This document shows positions 36,322 to 43,988 of a stretch of DNA of 46,247 nt, in pieces. Location: NCBI GenBank assembly GCA_021816775.1, contig JAKAXA010000027.1, positions 1-46,247 of the forward strand. Direction: 5' to 3'. The notes below the pieces were generated by a model. That model was not told where the DNA came from. It ran no database searches and saw only the letters and a list, made by a program, of their open reading frames with translations. Made by a program: the position numbers and the translations under genes. Source of the DNA: Pseudomonadota bacterium (GTDB taxonomy: Bacteria > Pseudomonadota > Gammaproteobacteria > Steroidobacterales > Steroidobacteraceae). Position 1 is the stretch's first letter; every line of letters starts with the position of its first letter.

Positions 36322-38112
36322 ATGGACGTGATGCACATGCGCAAGGCTCATCTGGTGTGGATGGCGGCCGCCGCTCTCGCGGCGCTGCCGGCGGCTCAGG
36401 CCGCCGCGAAGGTCGGCTCGAGGAACGCCATCCCGAGGCAGGCGCTTGATTCAAGCGCGCCGCCGACCACCGTGGCGGCGCTGGCGCACGATCATCCGGT
36501 ACTCGCGCGGCACGCCATGGTGGTGAGCGCGCAGCACCTCGCGACCGAGGTCGGGCTGCACATCCTCAAAGAGGGCGGCAACGCGATCGACGCGGCGGTC
36601 GCCGTGGGCTACGCGCTCGCGGTGGTGCATCCGTGCTGCGGCAACATCGGCGGCGGCGGCTTCATGGTGATTCACCTGGCGAGCGGCCGGAATCTCTTTC
36701 TTGATTTCCGGGAAAAAGCGCCGCTGAAAGCCACGCCGACGATGTATCAGAATGCCCGGGGGCAAGTCGTGCCGGGGCGCAGCACCAAGACGTACCTCTC
36801 GGTCGGCGTGCCGGGCACGGTGCTGGGGCTCGACACGGCGCTGCGCGCGTACGGCACCATGAGCCGCGAAAAGGTCATGGCCCCGGCCATCCGCCTGGCG
36901 CGCGAGGGATACGTGCTCGAGCAGGGTGATATCGATATCCTCGATACCCGCGTCAAGGACTTCGCCAAGCACAAGAACGTCGCGGCGATCTTCCTCAACC
37001 ACGGCAAGCCGTACGTCGCCGGCGAGCGGCTGCGTCAGCCGCAGCTCGCGCGCACACTGGAGCTGATCTCCCGCGAGGGCAGCCGCGCGTTCTATCGCGG
37101 ACCGATTGCCCGCGCGATCGTGGCGGCGAGCCGCGCGCACGGCGGCATCCTGACAATGAAGGACCTCGCCGATTACACGGTTCAATGGGCGAAGCCGGTC
37201 GAGTGCGCCTATCACGGCTACACCATCGTCTCCGATCCGCCGCCGAGCTCCGGCGGGGTGACCATCTGCGAGATCCTGCAGATCATCAAGCCGTATCCGT
37301 TCTCCAAGTGGGGCTACGGCTCGGTCGACAGCCTGCACTACCTGGTCGAAGCCGAGCGGCGCGCCTTTGCGGATCGCAACACGTATCTCGGCGATCCGGC
37401 CTTCGTGCACAACCCGATCGACCGGCTGCTCTCGGCGCAGCATGCGGCAAAGCTGCGCGCCAGCATCCGCCCCGATGCCGCGACGCCGTCCGTCGACGTC
37501 AAGGGCAGCCTCGGTCCCTATGAGGGCACCGACACCACGGACTACTCCATCGTGGACAGGCATGGCAACGCGGTGGGAGTGACCTACACGATCAATTACC
37601 TGTTTGGGCTCGGGCAGATCGCCGGCGACACCGGCTTCTTCCTCAACAACGAAATGGACGACTTCACCTCTAAGCCCGGCGTGCCGAACTCCTTCGGCCT
37701 GGTGCAGGGCAAGGCCAACCAGGTCGAGCCCGGCAAGCGGCCGTTGAGCTCGATGGCCCCCACGATCGTGCTGCGCGGCAAGCGCCTGTTCATGGTGACC
37801 GGCAGCCCCGGCGGCTCGACAATCATCTCGACGACGCTCGAGAGCTTCCTCAACGTCGTGGACTTCGGCATGAACGTGCAGCAGGCGGTCAATGCGCCGC
37901 GGGTGCACCAGCAGTGGTACCCGGATGTGGTGTTCGCCGAGCCTGGACTGATGAGCCCGAACGTCGAGCGGCGGCTGCGCGCGATGGGCTACCGCTTCAA
38001 GATGGTCAAGTCCTGGGGTGCAGATGAGGCCATCGTGGTCAATCCCGTCACTCACATGCTCGAAGGCGCCAATGACCGGCGCCGGCCCGCAGGTCTCGCC
38101 GCCGGCTATTGA
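36322..38112 (+). CDS. ggt: Gamma-glutamyltransferase (glutathione hydrolase)
   Basis: The 596-aa precursor is an Ntn-hydrolase that cleaves gamma-glutamyl bonds, for example in glutathione, or transfers the glutamyl group. It is exported (signal MAAAALAALPAAQAAA) and self-cleaves before the nucleophile Thr405 in the TTDYSIVD motif; the usual H of TTHYSVVD is D. Other marks are ATEVGLHILKEGGNAIDAAVA, GGGGFMVIH, the substrate arginine region FLDFREKAP, and SSMAPTIV and GSPGGSTI in the small subunit. ATG 36322 is the first start; ATG 36331 or 36337 are possible. It ends the sigma-FecR-receptor series and probably processes what the receptor takes up. Confidence 0.94.
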   Translation: MDVMHMRKAHLVWMAAAALAALPAAQAAAKVGSRNAIPRQALDSSAPPTTVAALAHDHPVLARHAMVVSAQHLATEVGLHILKEGGNAIDAAVAVGYALAVVHPCCGNIGGGGFMVIHLASGRNLFLDFREKAPLKATPTMYQNARGQVVPGRSTKTYLSVGVPGTVLGLDTALRAYGTMSREKVMAPAIRLAREGYVLEQGDIDILDTRVKDFAKHKNVAAIFLNHGKPYVAGERLRQPQLARTLELISREGSRAFYRGPIARAIVAASRAHGGILTMKDLADYTVQWAKPVECAYHGYTIVSDPPPSSGGVTICEILQIIKPYPFSKWGYGSVDSLHYLVEAERRAFADRNTYLGDPAFVHNPIDRLLSAQHAAKLRASIRPDAATPSVDVKGSLGPYEGTDTTDYSIVDRHGNAVGVTYTINYLFGLGQIAGDTGFFLNNEMDDFTSKPGVPNSFGLVQGKANQVEPGKRPLSSMAPTIVLRGKRLFMVTGSPGGSTIISTTLESFLNVVDFGMNVQQAVNAPRVHQQWYPDVVFAEPGLMSPNVERRLRAMGYRFKMVKSWGADEAIVVNPVTHMLEGANDRRRPAGLAAGY

Positions 38113-38119
38113 GCGGAGC

Positions 38120-38148
38120 GGCCAGCCGGCCGGTCAGGCCGGCTGGCC
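38120..38148. terminator. 12-bp hairpin after ggt
   Basis: GGCCAGCCGGCC (38120-38131) and its exact complement (38137-38148) flank a five-base loop GGTCA, with partly paired GCGGA and TCCGC outside. It lies between the convergent ggt and 80-aa genes and overlaps the latter's last codons. No T-tract follows. Confidence 0.55.
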
Positions 38149-38376
38149 TCCGCACTCTCCTCCGGCGAGTGCCGCACGCAGCTGCTTGAGATCATCAATG
38201 CGCTGCGCCGCTTTGCGCAGCGCCTGAATGTCGATCTCCTCGGCCGAATACAGCGCCCGATAATCGAGCTCTGCGCGCCTCAGGGCATGCACGGTGCTGC
38301 GCCAGCGTGCGGCGAGGGTCTGGTGGGCGGCGGCCGCTAGGGCCGCTTTCCAGCGGCTGTGGATGTCGGAATTCAT
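38134..38376 (-). CDS. Small helical protein of unknown function
   Basis: An 80-aa product from ATG 38376 with GGAGG five bases before it, which is strong support that it is translated. It looks all-helical and charged (SRWKAALAAAAHQTLAARWR, then AEEIDIQALRKAAQRIDDLK), with a Cys near the end. No membrane segment or signal. I do not recognise a family. It converges on ggt and is divergent from the marR promoter, 125 bases from the marR -35 box. Confidence 0.7.
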   Translation of the reverse strand: MNSDIHSRWKAALAAAAHQTLAARWRSTVHALRRAELDYRALYSAEEIDIQALRKAAQRIDDLKQLRAALAGGECGGQPA

Positions 38377-38500
38377 GGGTCCTCCGGGTTCGTCCCAATC
38401 TTCGCCGCAACGCGTGACAGTCTCGGGACGCTGGCGTAGCAGCTGCTTTACAGCCAAGTCCCAGGTCAGGTGGGCACAGCCTTTCCGGCCGCTCGAGGGA

Positions 38501-38529
38501 TTGAATGACGCAATGGTTGCCCTTACAAT
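38501..38529 (+). promoter_or_regulatory. Sigma-70 promoter of the marR-emrAB operon
   Basis: TTGAAT (38501-38506), a 17-base spacer and TACAAT (38524-38529) form a good -35/-10 pair. Transcription would start near 38536, just before the palindromic operator and about 55 bases before the marR start codon. Confidence 0.65.
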
Positions 38530-38533
38530 GTCG

Positions 38534-38573
38534 GCCTAGGCAGATATATCTGCAGATACCTCCTACGGGGTAT
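38534..38573 (+). promoter_or_regulatory. Palindromic operator region of marR
   Basis: A perfect 14-base palindrome, GCAGATATATCTGC (38540-38553), overlaps GCCTAGGCA (38534-38542). It is followed by ATACC (38556-38560) and GGTAT (38569-38573), inverted around eight bases. Its place at the expected transcription start suits repression by the MarR protein encoded next. GCCTAGGCA recurs before emrA. Confidence 0.6.
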
Positions 38574-38590
38574 TTGCCCGGAGGCGCCCG

Positions 38591-39058
38591 TTGGGGAATA
38601 TCTACGACGTCCGTACGTACGAGCCGAGTCAGAGCATCGGGTACCTGATGACCCGAGTGAAGGTGGAGATGCTGGCCGCGCTCGATCGGGAGTTGGCCGC
38701 CGATCCGCACCTGTCCGCGCTCGGTGTGACAGCCGCACAGTTCATCGTGCTGGTGAGGCTCGTCGGGACCGCCAACAGGAAGTCTGCCACCGACTTGTGC
38801 AAGGAGCTATCGTACGACGCGGGCGCCATGACCCGCATGATCGATCGACTGGAGAAGAAGGGATTGGTGCGCCGGATGCGCTGCGTGAAGGACCGCAGGC
38901 TGATCTATCTCGAGGCAACCGATGAAGGCCGGGCCGCCTATCCGCGGATGCTCGAGATGTCCGTGGCGGTGCAAAACCGCTTTCTGCGCGGCCTGGAGCA
39001 GAAGGACGCGCAGAAGCTGAAGGACTACCTGACCCGCATGCTGCACAACGCGGGCTGA
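38591..39058 (+). CDS. MarR-family repressor of the emrAB efflux operon
   Basis: The 155-aa protein has the MarR winged-helix fold: SIGYLMTRVKVEMLAALDRE dimerisation helix, GVTAAQFIVLVRL, recognition helix SYDAGAMTRMIDRLEKKGLVRR and wing DRRLIYLEATDEG, ending in a dimer helix (NRFLRGLEQKDAQKLKDYLTRML). Such regulators leave DNA when drug-like ligands bind. The start is TTG 38591, supported by CGGAGG six bases before it. It leads the operon with emrA and emrB and most likely controls it and itself through the palindromes. Confidence 0.93.
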   Translation: MGNIYDVRTYEPSQSIGYLMTRVKVEMLAALDRELAADPHLSALGVTAAQFIVLVRLVGTANRKSATDLCKELSYDAGAMTRMIDRLEKKGLVRRMRCVKDRRLIYLEATDEGRAAYPRMLEMSVAVQNRFLRGLEQKDAQKLKDYLTRMLHNAG

Positions 39059-39086
39059 GATGAGCCTTTTTTTGGCAGCTGAAGCT

Positions 39087-39096
39087 TGCCTAGGCA
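39087..39096. promoter_or_regulatory. GCCTAGGCA palindrome between marR and emrA
   Basis: TGCCTAGGCA is a perfect ten-base palindrome followed by TATT. The core GCCTAGGCA also occurs in the marR promoter (38534-38542), so this could be a second regulator site giving separate control of emrAB. Confidence 0.45.
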
Positions 39097-39154
39097 TATT
39101 TCGCCACGGCAGCCAGAGACGATTCGGACGGCGATCGCCGGGAGAGTTCAGACC

Positions 39155-40465
39155 ATGACCAGCGCCCATGACAGGACGAGTTCGCTCTGGAGTAGCCCCA
39201 GGGCGCGATGGCTCACCGTGATTTGCACGGTGGTCGTCCTAGCCGGCATCGGGTACGGCATCTACTGGTACACCTACGCGCGCTTCGTCGAATACACCGA
39301 CGACGCTTACGTCAGCGGCAATGTCGTGCAGATCACCCCGCGGATCTCCGGCACGGTGGTGGCGATCAACGCCAACAACACGCAGTTCGTCAAGGCGGGG
39401 GACCCGCTGGTCCGCCTCGACCGGGCGAACGCCGAAGTGGCGCTGCAGAAGGCGGAAGCGAATCTCGCGAGCACGGTGCGCCGGGTGCGCAACATGTTCG
39501 CAACTACGGCCGAGTTGCGTGCCGACGTGCAGGTTCGCCAGACGGCGCTGACGCAGGCGAAATCGGACTACGCCCGCCGCGCGAACCTGGCGCGCACCGG
39601 CGCGGTTTCGGGCGAGGATCTGCAGCACGCGCTCGATGCGGTGCACGCCGCGCAGGCGGCGCTCGCGGCCGCCGAGCAGCGTCTCGCCGCCAACCGCGCG
39701 TGGGTCGACAACACGACCATCGCCAACAACCCTGCGGTGCAGTCCGCGGCGGCGGCGGTGCATGCGGCCTATCTGACGTACGCGCGCACTCTGCTGCCGG
39801 CGCCGGTGTCCGGCTTCGTGGCCGAACGCAACGTGCAGCTGGGCGAGCACGTAAGTCCGGGCATGGACCTGATGTCGGTCGTGCCCCTGAATCAGGTCTG
39901 GGTGAACGCGAACTTCAAGGAATCACAGCTCGCGGACATGCGCATCGGCCAGCCGGTGAGCCTGGTGTCGGATCTCTACGGCAGCGATGTGGTGTTCCAC
40001 GGCCGTGTCATCGGCTTCGGCGCCGGCACCGGCTCGGCGTTCTCGTTGCTGCCGCCGCAGAATGCGACCGGCAACTGGATCAAGATCGTGCAGCGCGTGC
40101 CGGTGCGCATTGCGGTCGATCCGCGCGAGCTCGCCGCGCATCCGCTGCAGATCGGCCTTTCGATGAGCGCCTACGTTGATGTGCGCCACGACCTCTCGCC
40201 GCGGCTGCCGGAGGTGGCGAGCAATGGCCCGGATGCCTCGACCGACGTATTCCGGTCGGTCGATGCGCAGGCCGCGCGCACCATCCGCCAGATCATTGCC
40301 GCCAATGACCCGGGCGAAGCGCATGCGGGACTCGGCTCCGCCGGCGCGCGCGTCGATCAGGCGCGCGGCAACGGCAAGGCGCACGACGCCGAGCGTCTGG
40401 TCTCGGATCGGCATCCGGAGAACACCGCGGCGCGCCTGCTCGGCGCGGGTCATTGGATGTACTGA
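39155..40465 (+). CDS. emrA: EmrA/HlyD-type membrane fusion protein
   Basis: The 436-aa periplasmic adaptor has one N-terminal membrane helix (WLTVICTVVVLAGIGYGIYW), the VEYTDDAYVSGNVVQITPRISGTV lipoyl half, a coiled-coil hairpin (about residues 100-190) and the second lipoyl half with VSGFVAERNVQLGEHVSPGMDLM, then a beta-barrel (VWVNANFKESQLADMRIGQPV). It links EmrB to an outer-membrane channel for tripartite efflux; no TolC gene is visible here. ATG 39155 (GGAG ten bases upstream) is preferred to the longer frame from 39086. The last 80 residues, rich in Arg, Asp and Ala, extend beyond the usual end. Confidence 0.92.
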   Translation: MTSAHDRTSSLWSSPRARWLTVICTVVVLAGIGYGIYWYTYARFVEYTDDAYVSGNVVQITPRISGTVVAINANNTQFVKAGDPLVRLDRANAEVALQKAEANLASTVRRVRNMFATTAELRADVQVRQTALTQAKSDYARRANLARTGAVSGEDLQHALDAVHAAQAALAAAEQRLAANRAWVDNTTIANNPAVQSAAAAVHAAYLTYARTLLPAPVSGFVAERNVQLGEHVSPGMDLMSVVPLNQVWVNANFKESQLADMRIGQPVSLVSDLYGSDVVFHGRVIGFGAGTGSAFSLLPPQNATGNWIKIVQRVPVRIAVDPRELAAHPLQIGLSMSAYVDVRHDLSPRLPEVASNGPDASTDVFRSVDAQAARTIRQIIAANDPGEAHAGLGSAGARVDQARGNGKAHDAERLVSDRHPENTAARLLGAGHWMY

Positions 40466-40479
40466 GGAGCCGGTTCGCC

Positions 40480-42069
40480 ATGACCGAATCCAACGCGGCG
40501 CCGGTTGCGGCGCCTCGCCCGGCTGCCGCGCCGGGCGCGCTGCCGCCACTCGAGGGCATGGCCGTCGTCCTTGGGACGCTCGCGCTGTCGCTGGCGACGT
40601 TCATGAACGTGCTCGATACCTCGATCGCCAACGTTTCGATTCCGGCGATCGCCGGGGACCTCGGCGTCTCGCCCGATCAGGGCACCTGGGTGATCACCTC
40701 GTTCGCGGTCGCGAACGCCATTTCCATGCCGCTCACCGGCTGGCTGACCCGACGGCTGGGACAGGTGCGCCTGTTTACCGCCTCGACCATCCTGTTCGTG
40801 ATCTCCTCGATGCTGTGTGGCCTGGCGCCGACCTTCTCGTCGCTGGTGATGTTCCGCGCGCTGCAGGGCGCGGTGGCCGGACCGATGATCCCGCTGTCGC
40901 AGGCGCTGCTGCTGTCGAGCTACCCGAAGGCGAAGGCCGGCGCGGCGCTCGGAGTGTGGTCCATGACCACGCTCGTTGCGCCCGTGGTCGGCCCGGTGCT
41001 CGGCGGCTGGATCACGGACAACATCTCCTGGCCGTGGATCTTCTACATCAATGTGCCGGTGGGCATCATCGCCGCGTTCCTGACCTGGAGCATCTACCGC
41101 CATCGGGAGACGCCCACCGCCAAGCTGCCGATCGACAAGGTAGGCCTCGGCCTGCTGGTGGTGTGGGTCGGGGCGCTGCAGATCATGCTCGATAAGGGCA
41201 AGAACCTGGACTGGTTCAACTCCCCCTTCATCGTGACGCTGGCCATCGCCGCGACGGTCGCCTTTGCGGTGTTCCTGGTCTGGGAGCTCACCGATAGGCA
41301 CCCGGTGGTGGACCTGAGCCTCTTCCGGCGGCGCAATTTCCTGGTCAGTTCCATCGCCATGTCGATCGGCTACGGCCTGTTCTTCGGCAACGTCGTGCTG
41401 CTGCCGCTGTGGTTGCAGCAGTACATGGGCTATACCGCAACGCTCGCCGGGCTCGTGCTCGCACCCGTCGGTCTGCTCGCGATTCTGCTCACGCCGCTCG
41501 TCGGCCGGCTGGTCGACCGGCTCGATCCGCGCTGGTTCGTTACGGTCTCCTTCCTGGTGTTCGCGCTCGTGATGTTCATGCGCGCCGACTTCAATACCCA
41601 GGCGGATGTCGAAGTGCTGCTCACGCCGACGCTCATTCAGGGGGCGGCTATGGCTACGTTCTTCATTCCGCTGCTCGCGCTGGCATTCTCGGGGCTGGAG
41701 CCGGAACGGATCGCCTCGGCCTCCGGACTGATCAATTTCACGCGCATCACGGCCGGTTCGTTCGCCACTTCGATCACGACCACGCTGTGGTGGCAGCGGG
41801 CGACGCTGCACCACGCCCAGCTCGTCGAGCGGCTCACCGCCAATCCGCAGGCCGCACAATTCATGACGCAGGTGCACGCGGCCGGTCTGTCGCGACAGCA
41901 GGGTGGGCTGCTGCTGAATCAGCTGATCAATCAGCAGGCCTACATGCTCTCGGCGGACGATATCTTCTACGCGTCCGGGTACCTATTCGTGGCCATGGTG
42001 GTCCTGGTCTGGTTCGCGCGTCCGGCCAAGACCGCGTTGTCGGCGGAGGTCTCCGCCGGCGCGCACTGA
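40480..42069 (+). CDS. emrB: EmrB/QacA-type MFS drug efflux transporter (DHA2 family)
   Basis: The 529-aa protein has fourteen predicted membrane segments and DHA2 motifs: LDTSIANVSIPAIAGDLGVS (helix 1, motif D1), GWLTRRLGQVRLF (motif A), FRALQGAVAGPMIPLSQAL (motif B) and MTTLVAPVVGPVLGGWI (motif C, antiporter signature). It uses the proton gradient to drive drugs into the EmrA conduit. ATG 40480 has GAGGAG upstream; the emrA stop lies 14 bases before. It converges on the CYTH gene. Confidence 0.94.
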   Translation: MTESNAAPVAAPRPAAAPGALPPLEGMAVVLGTLALSLATFMNVLDTSIANVSIPAIAGDLGVSPDQGTWVITSFAVANAISMPLTGWLTRRLGQVRLFTASTILFVISSMLCGLAPTFSSLVMFRALQGAVAGPMIPLSQALLLSSYPKAKAGAALGVWSMTTLVAPVVGPVLGGWITDNISWPWIFYINVPVGIIAAFLTWSIYRHRETPTAKLPIDKVGLGLLVVWVGALQIMLDKGKNLDWFNSPFIVTLAIAATVAFAVFLVWELTDRHPVVDLSLFRRRNFLVSSIAMSIGYGLFFGNVVLLPLWLQQYMGYTATLAGLVLAPVGLLAILLTPLVGRLVDRLDPRWFVTVSFLVFALVMFMRADFNTQADVEVLLTPTLIQGAAMATFFIPLLALAFSGLEPERIASASGLINFTRITAGSFATSITTTLWWQRATLHHAQLVERLTANPQAAQFMTQVHAAGLSRQQGGLLLNQLINQQAYMLSADDIFYASGYLFVAMVVLVWFARPAKTALSAEVSAGAH

Positions 42070-42076
42070 GCGGTGC

Positions 42077-42808
42077 TCACTCGCGCGGCGGGGCGAGACC
42101 CGCCGCGCGCACACCGGCTGCGAATTTGTTCTCGGAGGCCGGCCTGAGACGGCAGGACTGCCGCAGGGCCTCGACCAGCGGTGCAAGCCCCCCCGGCTCT
42201 GCGTCCCAGACCTCCACTTCGACGCGCAGCAGTTGCTCCAGCTGGGCCTCAGAGGGCCCGAACAGGCTCGTCTCGTCCAGAGCAATTTCGCCGGCCGGCC
42301 GGGCCTGGCCGCCCCGGTGTACCGCGAAGCGCTCCCGGAGCGTCTGCGCCATGAACAGCGTTCGCAGCGGCTGAGCGGCGATTACATGGCGGAGCCAGGC
42401 GCCGACCGGCCCTGGCAATCGGGCGAGTTCGGCCGCGCCCTCCGGCAGCGTCTCGGTGATTTCCCGCCGGTCTGCGAGATCCGCCCGGGCCGAGCGCAGG
42501 CTCTTCAGCGTGGCCTCGGCGCGCGTCCCCGCCTGGCGCTGCCGCAGGGCAAACCCGGACCGAAAGACGCGCCAGTCGGCTGTATCCAGGTACGTATCCC
42601 GCAGGCGCTGCGGGGGAAGGGGATCGATCCGCAGCTGATGCAGGGCAGGGTGCGCTGCCAGCCAGCGCCGCACCGGCGCCAGATCGTCGGCGGCAAGCTG
42701 CCATTCCAGTTCCCGGTCGAGCTGCGCCGAGGGCTCCAGTGAGGCCGGGGGCATCGAATCGGTGGACATAAGCAGGTTCGGCTCAGGGATCTGGCCCTTC
42801 AGGCTCAT
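42077..42808 (-). CDS. CYTH-domain protein, triphosphatase-like, with altered ExExK motif
   Basis: The 243-aa product fits the CYTH/triphosphate tunnel family. It has RELEWQLA (about residues 32-39), RDTYLDTADWRVFRSGFALRQRQ (about 69-91), ATLKSL, EIALDE and the closing LLRVEVEVWD. CYTH enzymes such as inorganic triphosphatases use ExExK to bind metal and phosphate; here the K is Q (ELEWQ), so activity may be weak or changed. The last residues and stop sit in a GC hairpin (42082-42109). The start at ATG 42808 lacks a good ribosome site; ATG 42769 is possible. Confidence 0.85.
   Translation of the reverse strand: MSLKGQIPEPNLLMSTDSMPPASLEPSAQLDRELEWQLAADDLAPVRRWLAAHPALHQLRIDPLPPQRLRDTYLDTADWRVFRSGFALRQRQAGTRAEATLKSLRSARADLADRREITETLPEGAAELARLPGPVGAWLRHVIAAQPLRTLFMAQTLRERFAVHRGGQARPAGEIALDETSLFGPSEAQLEQLLRVEVEVWDAEPGGLAPLVEALRQSCRLRPASENKFAAGVRAAGLAPPRE
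42082..42109. terminator. 11-bp GC hairpin at the emrB / CYTH convergence
   Basis: CGCGCGGCGGG (42082-42092) and CCCGCCGCGCG (42099-42109) pair perfectly around GCGAGA, right after the emrB stop and within the last codons of the CYTH gene. It may terminate emrB transcription, without a T-tract. Confidence 0.4.
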
Positions 42809-42960
42809 CGCACTGCATCATAGCCTGGGATGTACCCTCCAGGCCGGGCGCCGCTGCAGGCCGCACAAATCGAAATTGACGCTGGCGCCCGCGGTTCCGT
42901 ATCATTCGCGCCCCCGTGCGGCAGGTCTGGCTTGCGGGCGAGTGGGCGATGCAGTACCGC

Positions 42961-43037
42961 GTGCCCGTAGCTCAGTTGGATAGAGCACCGGCCTTCTAAG
43001 CCGGTGGTCGCAGGTTCGAGTCCTGCCGGGCACGCCA
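42961..43037 (+). tRNA. tRNA-Arg (anticodon TCT)
   Basis: A full cloverleaf: acceptor GTGCCCG pairs with CGGGCAC, D-arm AGCTCAGTTGGATAGAGC, anticodon stem CCGGC/GCCGG with loop CTTCTAA, T-arm GCAGG-TTCGAGT-CCTGC, encoded CCA. First of three tRNAs in a row. Confidence 0.97.
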
Positions 43038-43087
43038 GCCGCTTCGGCGGATGGTCGGGACGTGCGCCGGGGTGTGGTTGCGACGAT

Positions 43088-43164
43088 GGTGGACGTAGCT
43101 CAGCTGGTAGAGTCCCGGGTTGTGATCCCGGTTGTCGTGGGTTCGAGTCCCATCGTCCACCCCA
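43088..43164 (+). tRNA. tRNA-His (anticodon GTG)
   Basis: Acceptor GTGGACG pairs with CGTCCAC, with the extra G at -1 (43088) opposite the C discriminator, the His identity mark. Anticodon loop TTGTGAT in stem CCGGG/CCCGG, T-arm GTGGG-TTCGAGT-CCCAT, encoded CCA. Confidence 0.97.
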
Positions 43165-43207
43165 GATTCGGCGGAAGTCGCCCCTGGCGGCTGCTGCGAC
43201 ACGATAC

Positions 43208-43283
43208 GGGCCGTTAGCTCAGCTGGTAGAGCAGGAGACTCTTAATCTCTTGGTCGTAGGTTCGATCCCTACACGGCCCACCA
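43208..43283 (+). tRNA. tRNA-Lys (anticodon CTT)
   Basis: Acceptor GGGCCGT pairs with ACGGCCC, D-arm AGCTCAGCTGGTAGAGC, anticodon loop CTCTTAA in stem GGAGA/TCTCT, T-arm GTAGG-TTCGATC-CCTAC, encoded CCA. An integrase remnant follows directly, so its 3' end is a likely attachment site. Confidence 0.97.
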
Positions 43284-43407
43284 AATCTCTCGGAATATCA
43301 GTAGCTTGCCGGCGTGTAAGGCCTGGCAAACTTCACTGTGTGCGTTATTTCGTGCAGACTCCGTGCAGCGACTTACTCACCGCTGCACACAGTGCACCGA
43401 GGCGCAT

Positions 43408-43667
43408 ATGGCTTCCATCCAGCGCATCGTCTCGCCGCTCACGAAGGACGTTTCCTAATCGTGCGCAGGTCCGAGTAAAGGGCCGCTCGTCAGAGTCGGC
43501 GACATTTCCGAACCGGAAGGAAGCAGAGGGCTGGGCGGCCTCGATCGAAACCGCGATCCGCGAAGGACGGCACTTTCCGCACGCCGCCGCGAAGCGCACG
43601 AGCTTCGATGCGCTCGCCGAGGATTACGTGGAGACGGTCCTGGTCGAGTTCGACGAGGTGCAGCGGC
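43408..43667 (+). pseudogene. N-terminal remnant of a tyrosine-type phage/island integrase
   Basis: ATG 43408 gives MASIQRIVSPLTKDVS then a TAA at 43456; one base more or less there restores YRAQVRVKGR, ESATFPNRKEAEGWAASIE and FDALAEDYVETVLVEFDE. This is the N-terminal arm-binding region common to tRNA-associated integrases (about 85 residues). It then stops abruptly at about 43666, where a transposase fragment on the other strand begins. The catalytic domain is missing. Its place 125 bases after tRNA-Lys is typical for such integrases. Confidence 0.75.
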
Positions 43668-43988
43668 CGCCAGCAGCAGCGTAGTGCCGACCGACAGTCC
43701 CGGGGCTCTCTCGGGCACGTGCCGATCGATGATCTCCACCACGCCCAGCCGGTCCGCCGCGGCTTTCAGCGCCGCGACATCCCCATGCTGGAAGGAGCGG
43801 ATCCGCAGCTCCCCCAGTGGAGCTTGCAGCAACCGGTTCAGCAGCTGATCGGCGCTACCGAGATAAAGCAGCGGCACGGGGCGCGGCTTGCCGCGCACGC
43901 GGCGCGATTCGACGATCCGCCAGTAGGTGCGTCCGGCGACCCGGTGCTTTTGCAGGCTGGCCACGGGTTTTGTGTATAGCATGGCCAA
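43666..43988 (-). pseudogene. Truncated IS1634-family transposase (N-terminal part)
   Basis: Starting at ATG 43982 (or TTG 43988), the reading MLYTKPVASLQKHRVAGRTY, WRIVESRRVRGKPRPVPLL, RIRSFQHGDVAALKAAADRL, EIIDRHVPE and LSVGTTLLLAA is the usual N-terminus of IS1634/ISAs1-like DDE transposases. It ends after LLLAA, where the integrase fragment joins. About 105 of 500-600 residues remain, so the element cannot move itself. No matching 3' part is in the window. Confidence 0.75.

Noticed and set aside
36451..38055. 534-aa ORF opposite ggt
   Set aside because: Antisense to a clear gamma-glutamyltransferase, with no motif of its own.
40450..41877. 475-aa ORF opposite emrB
   Set aside because: Low-complexity His/Arg/Asp composition typical of shadows of membrane-protein genes.
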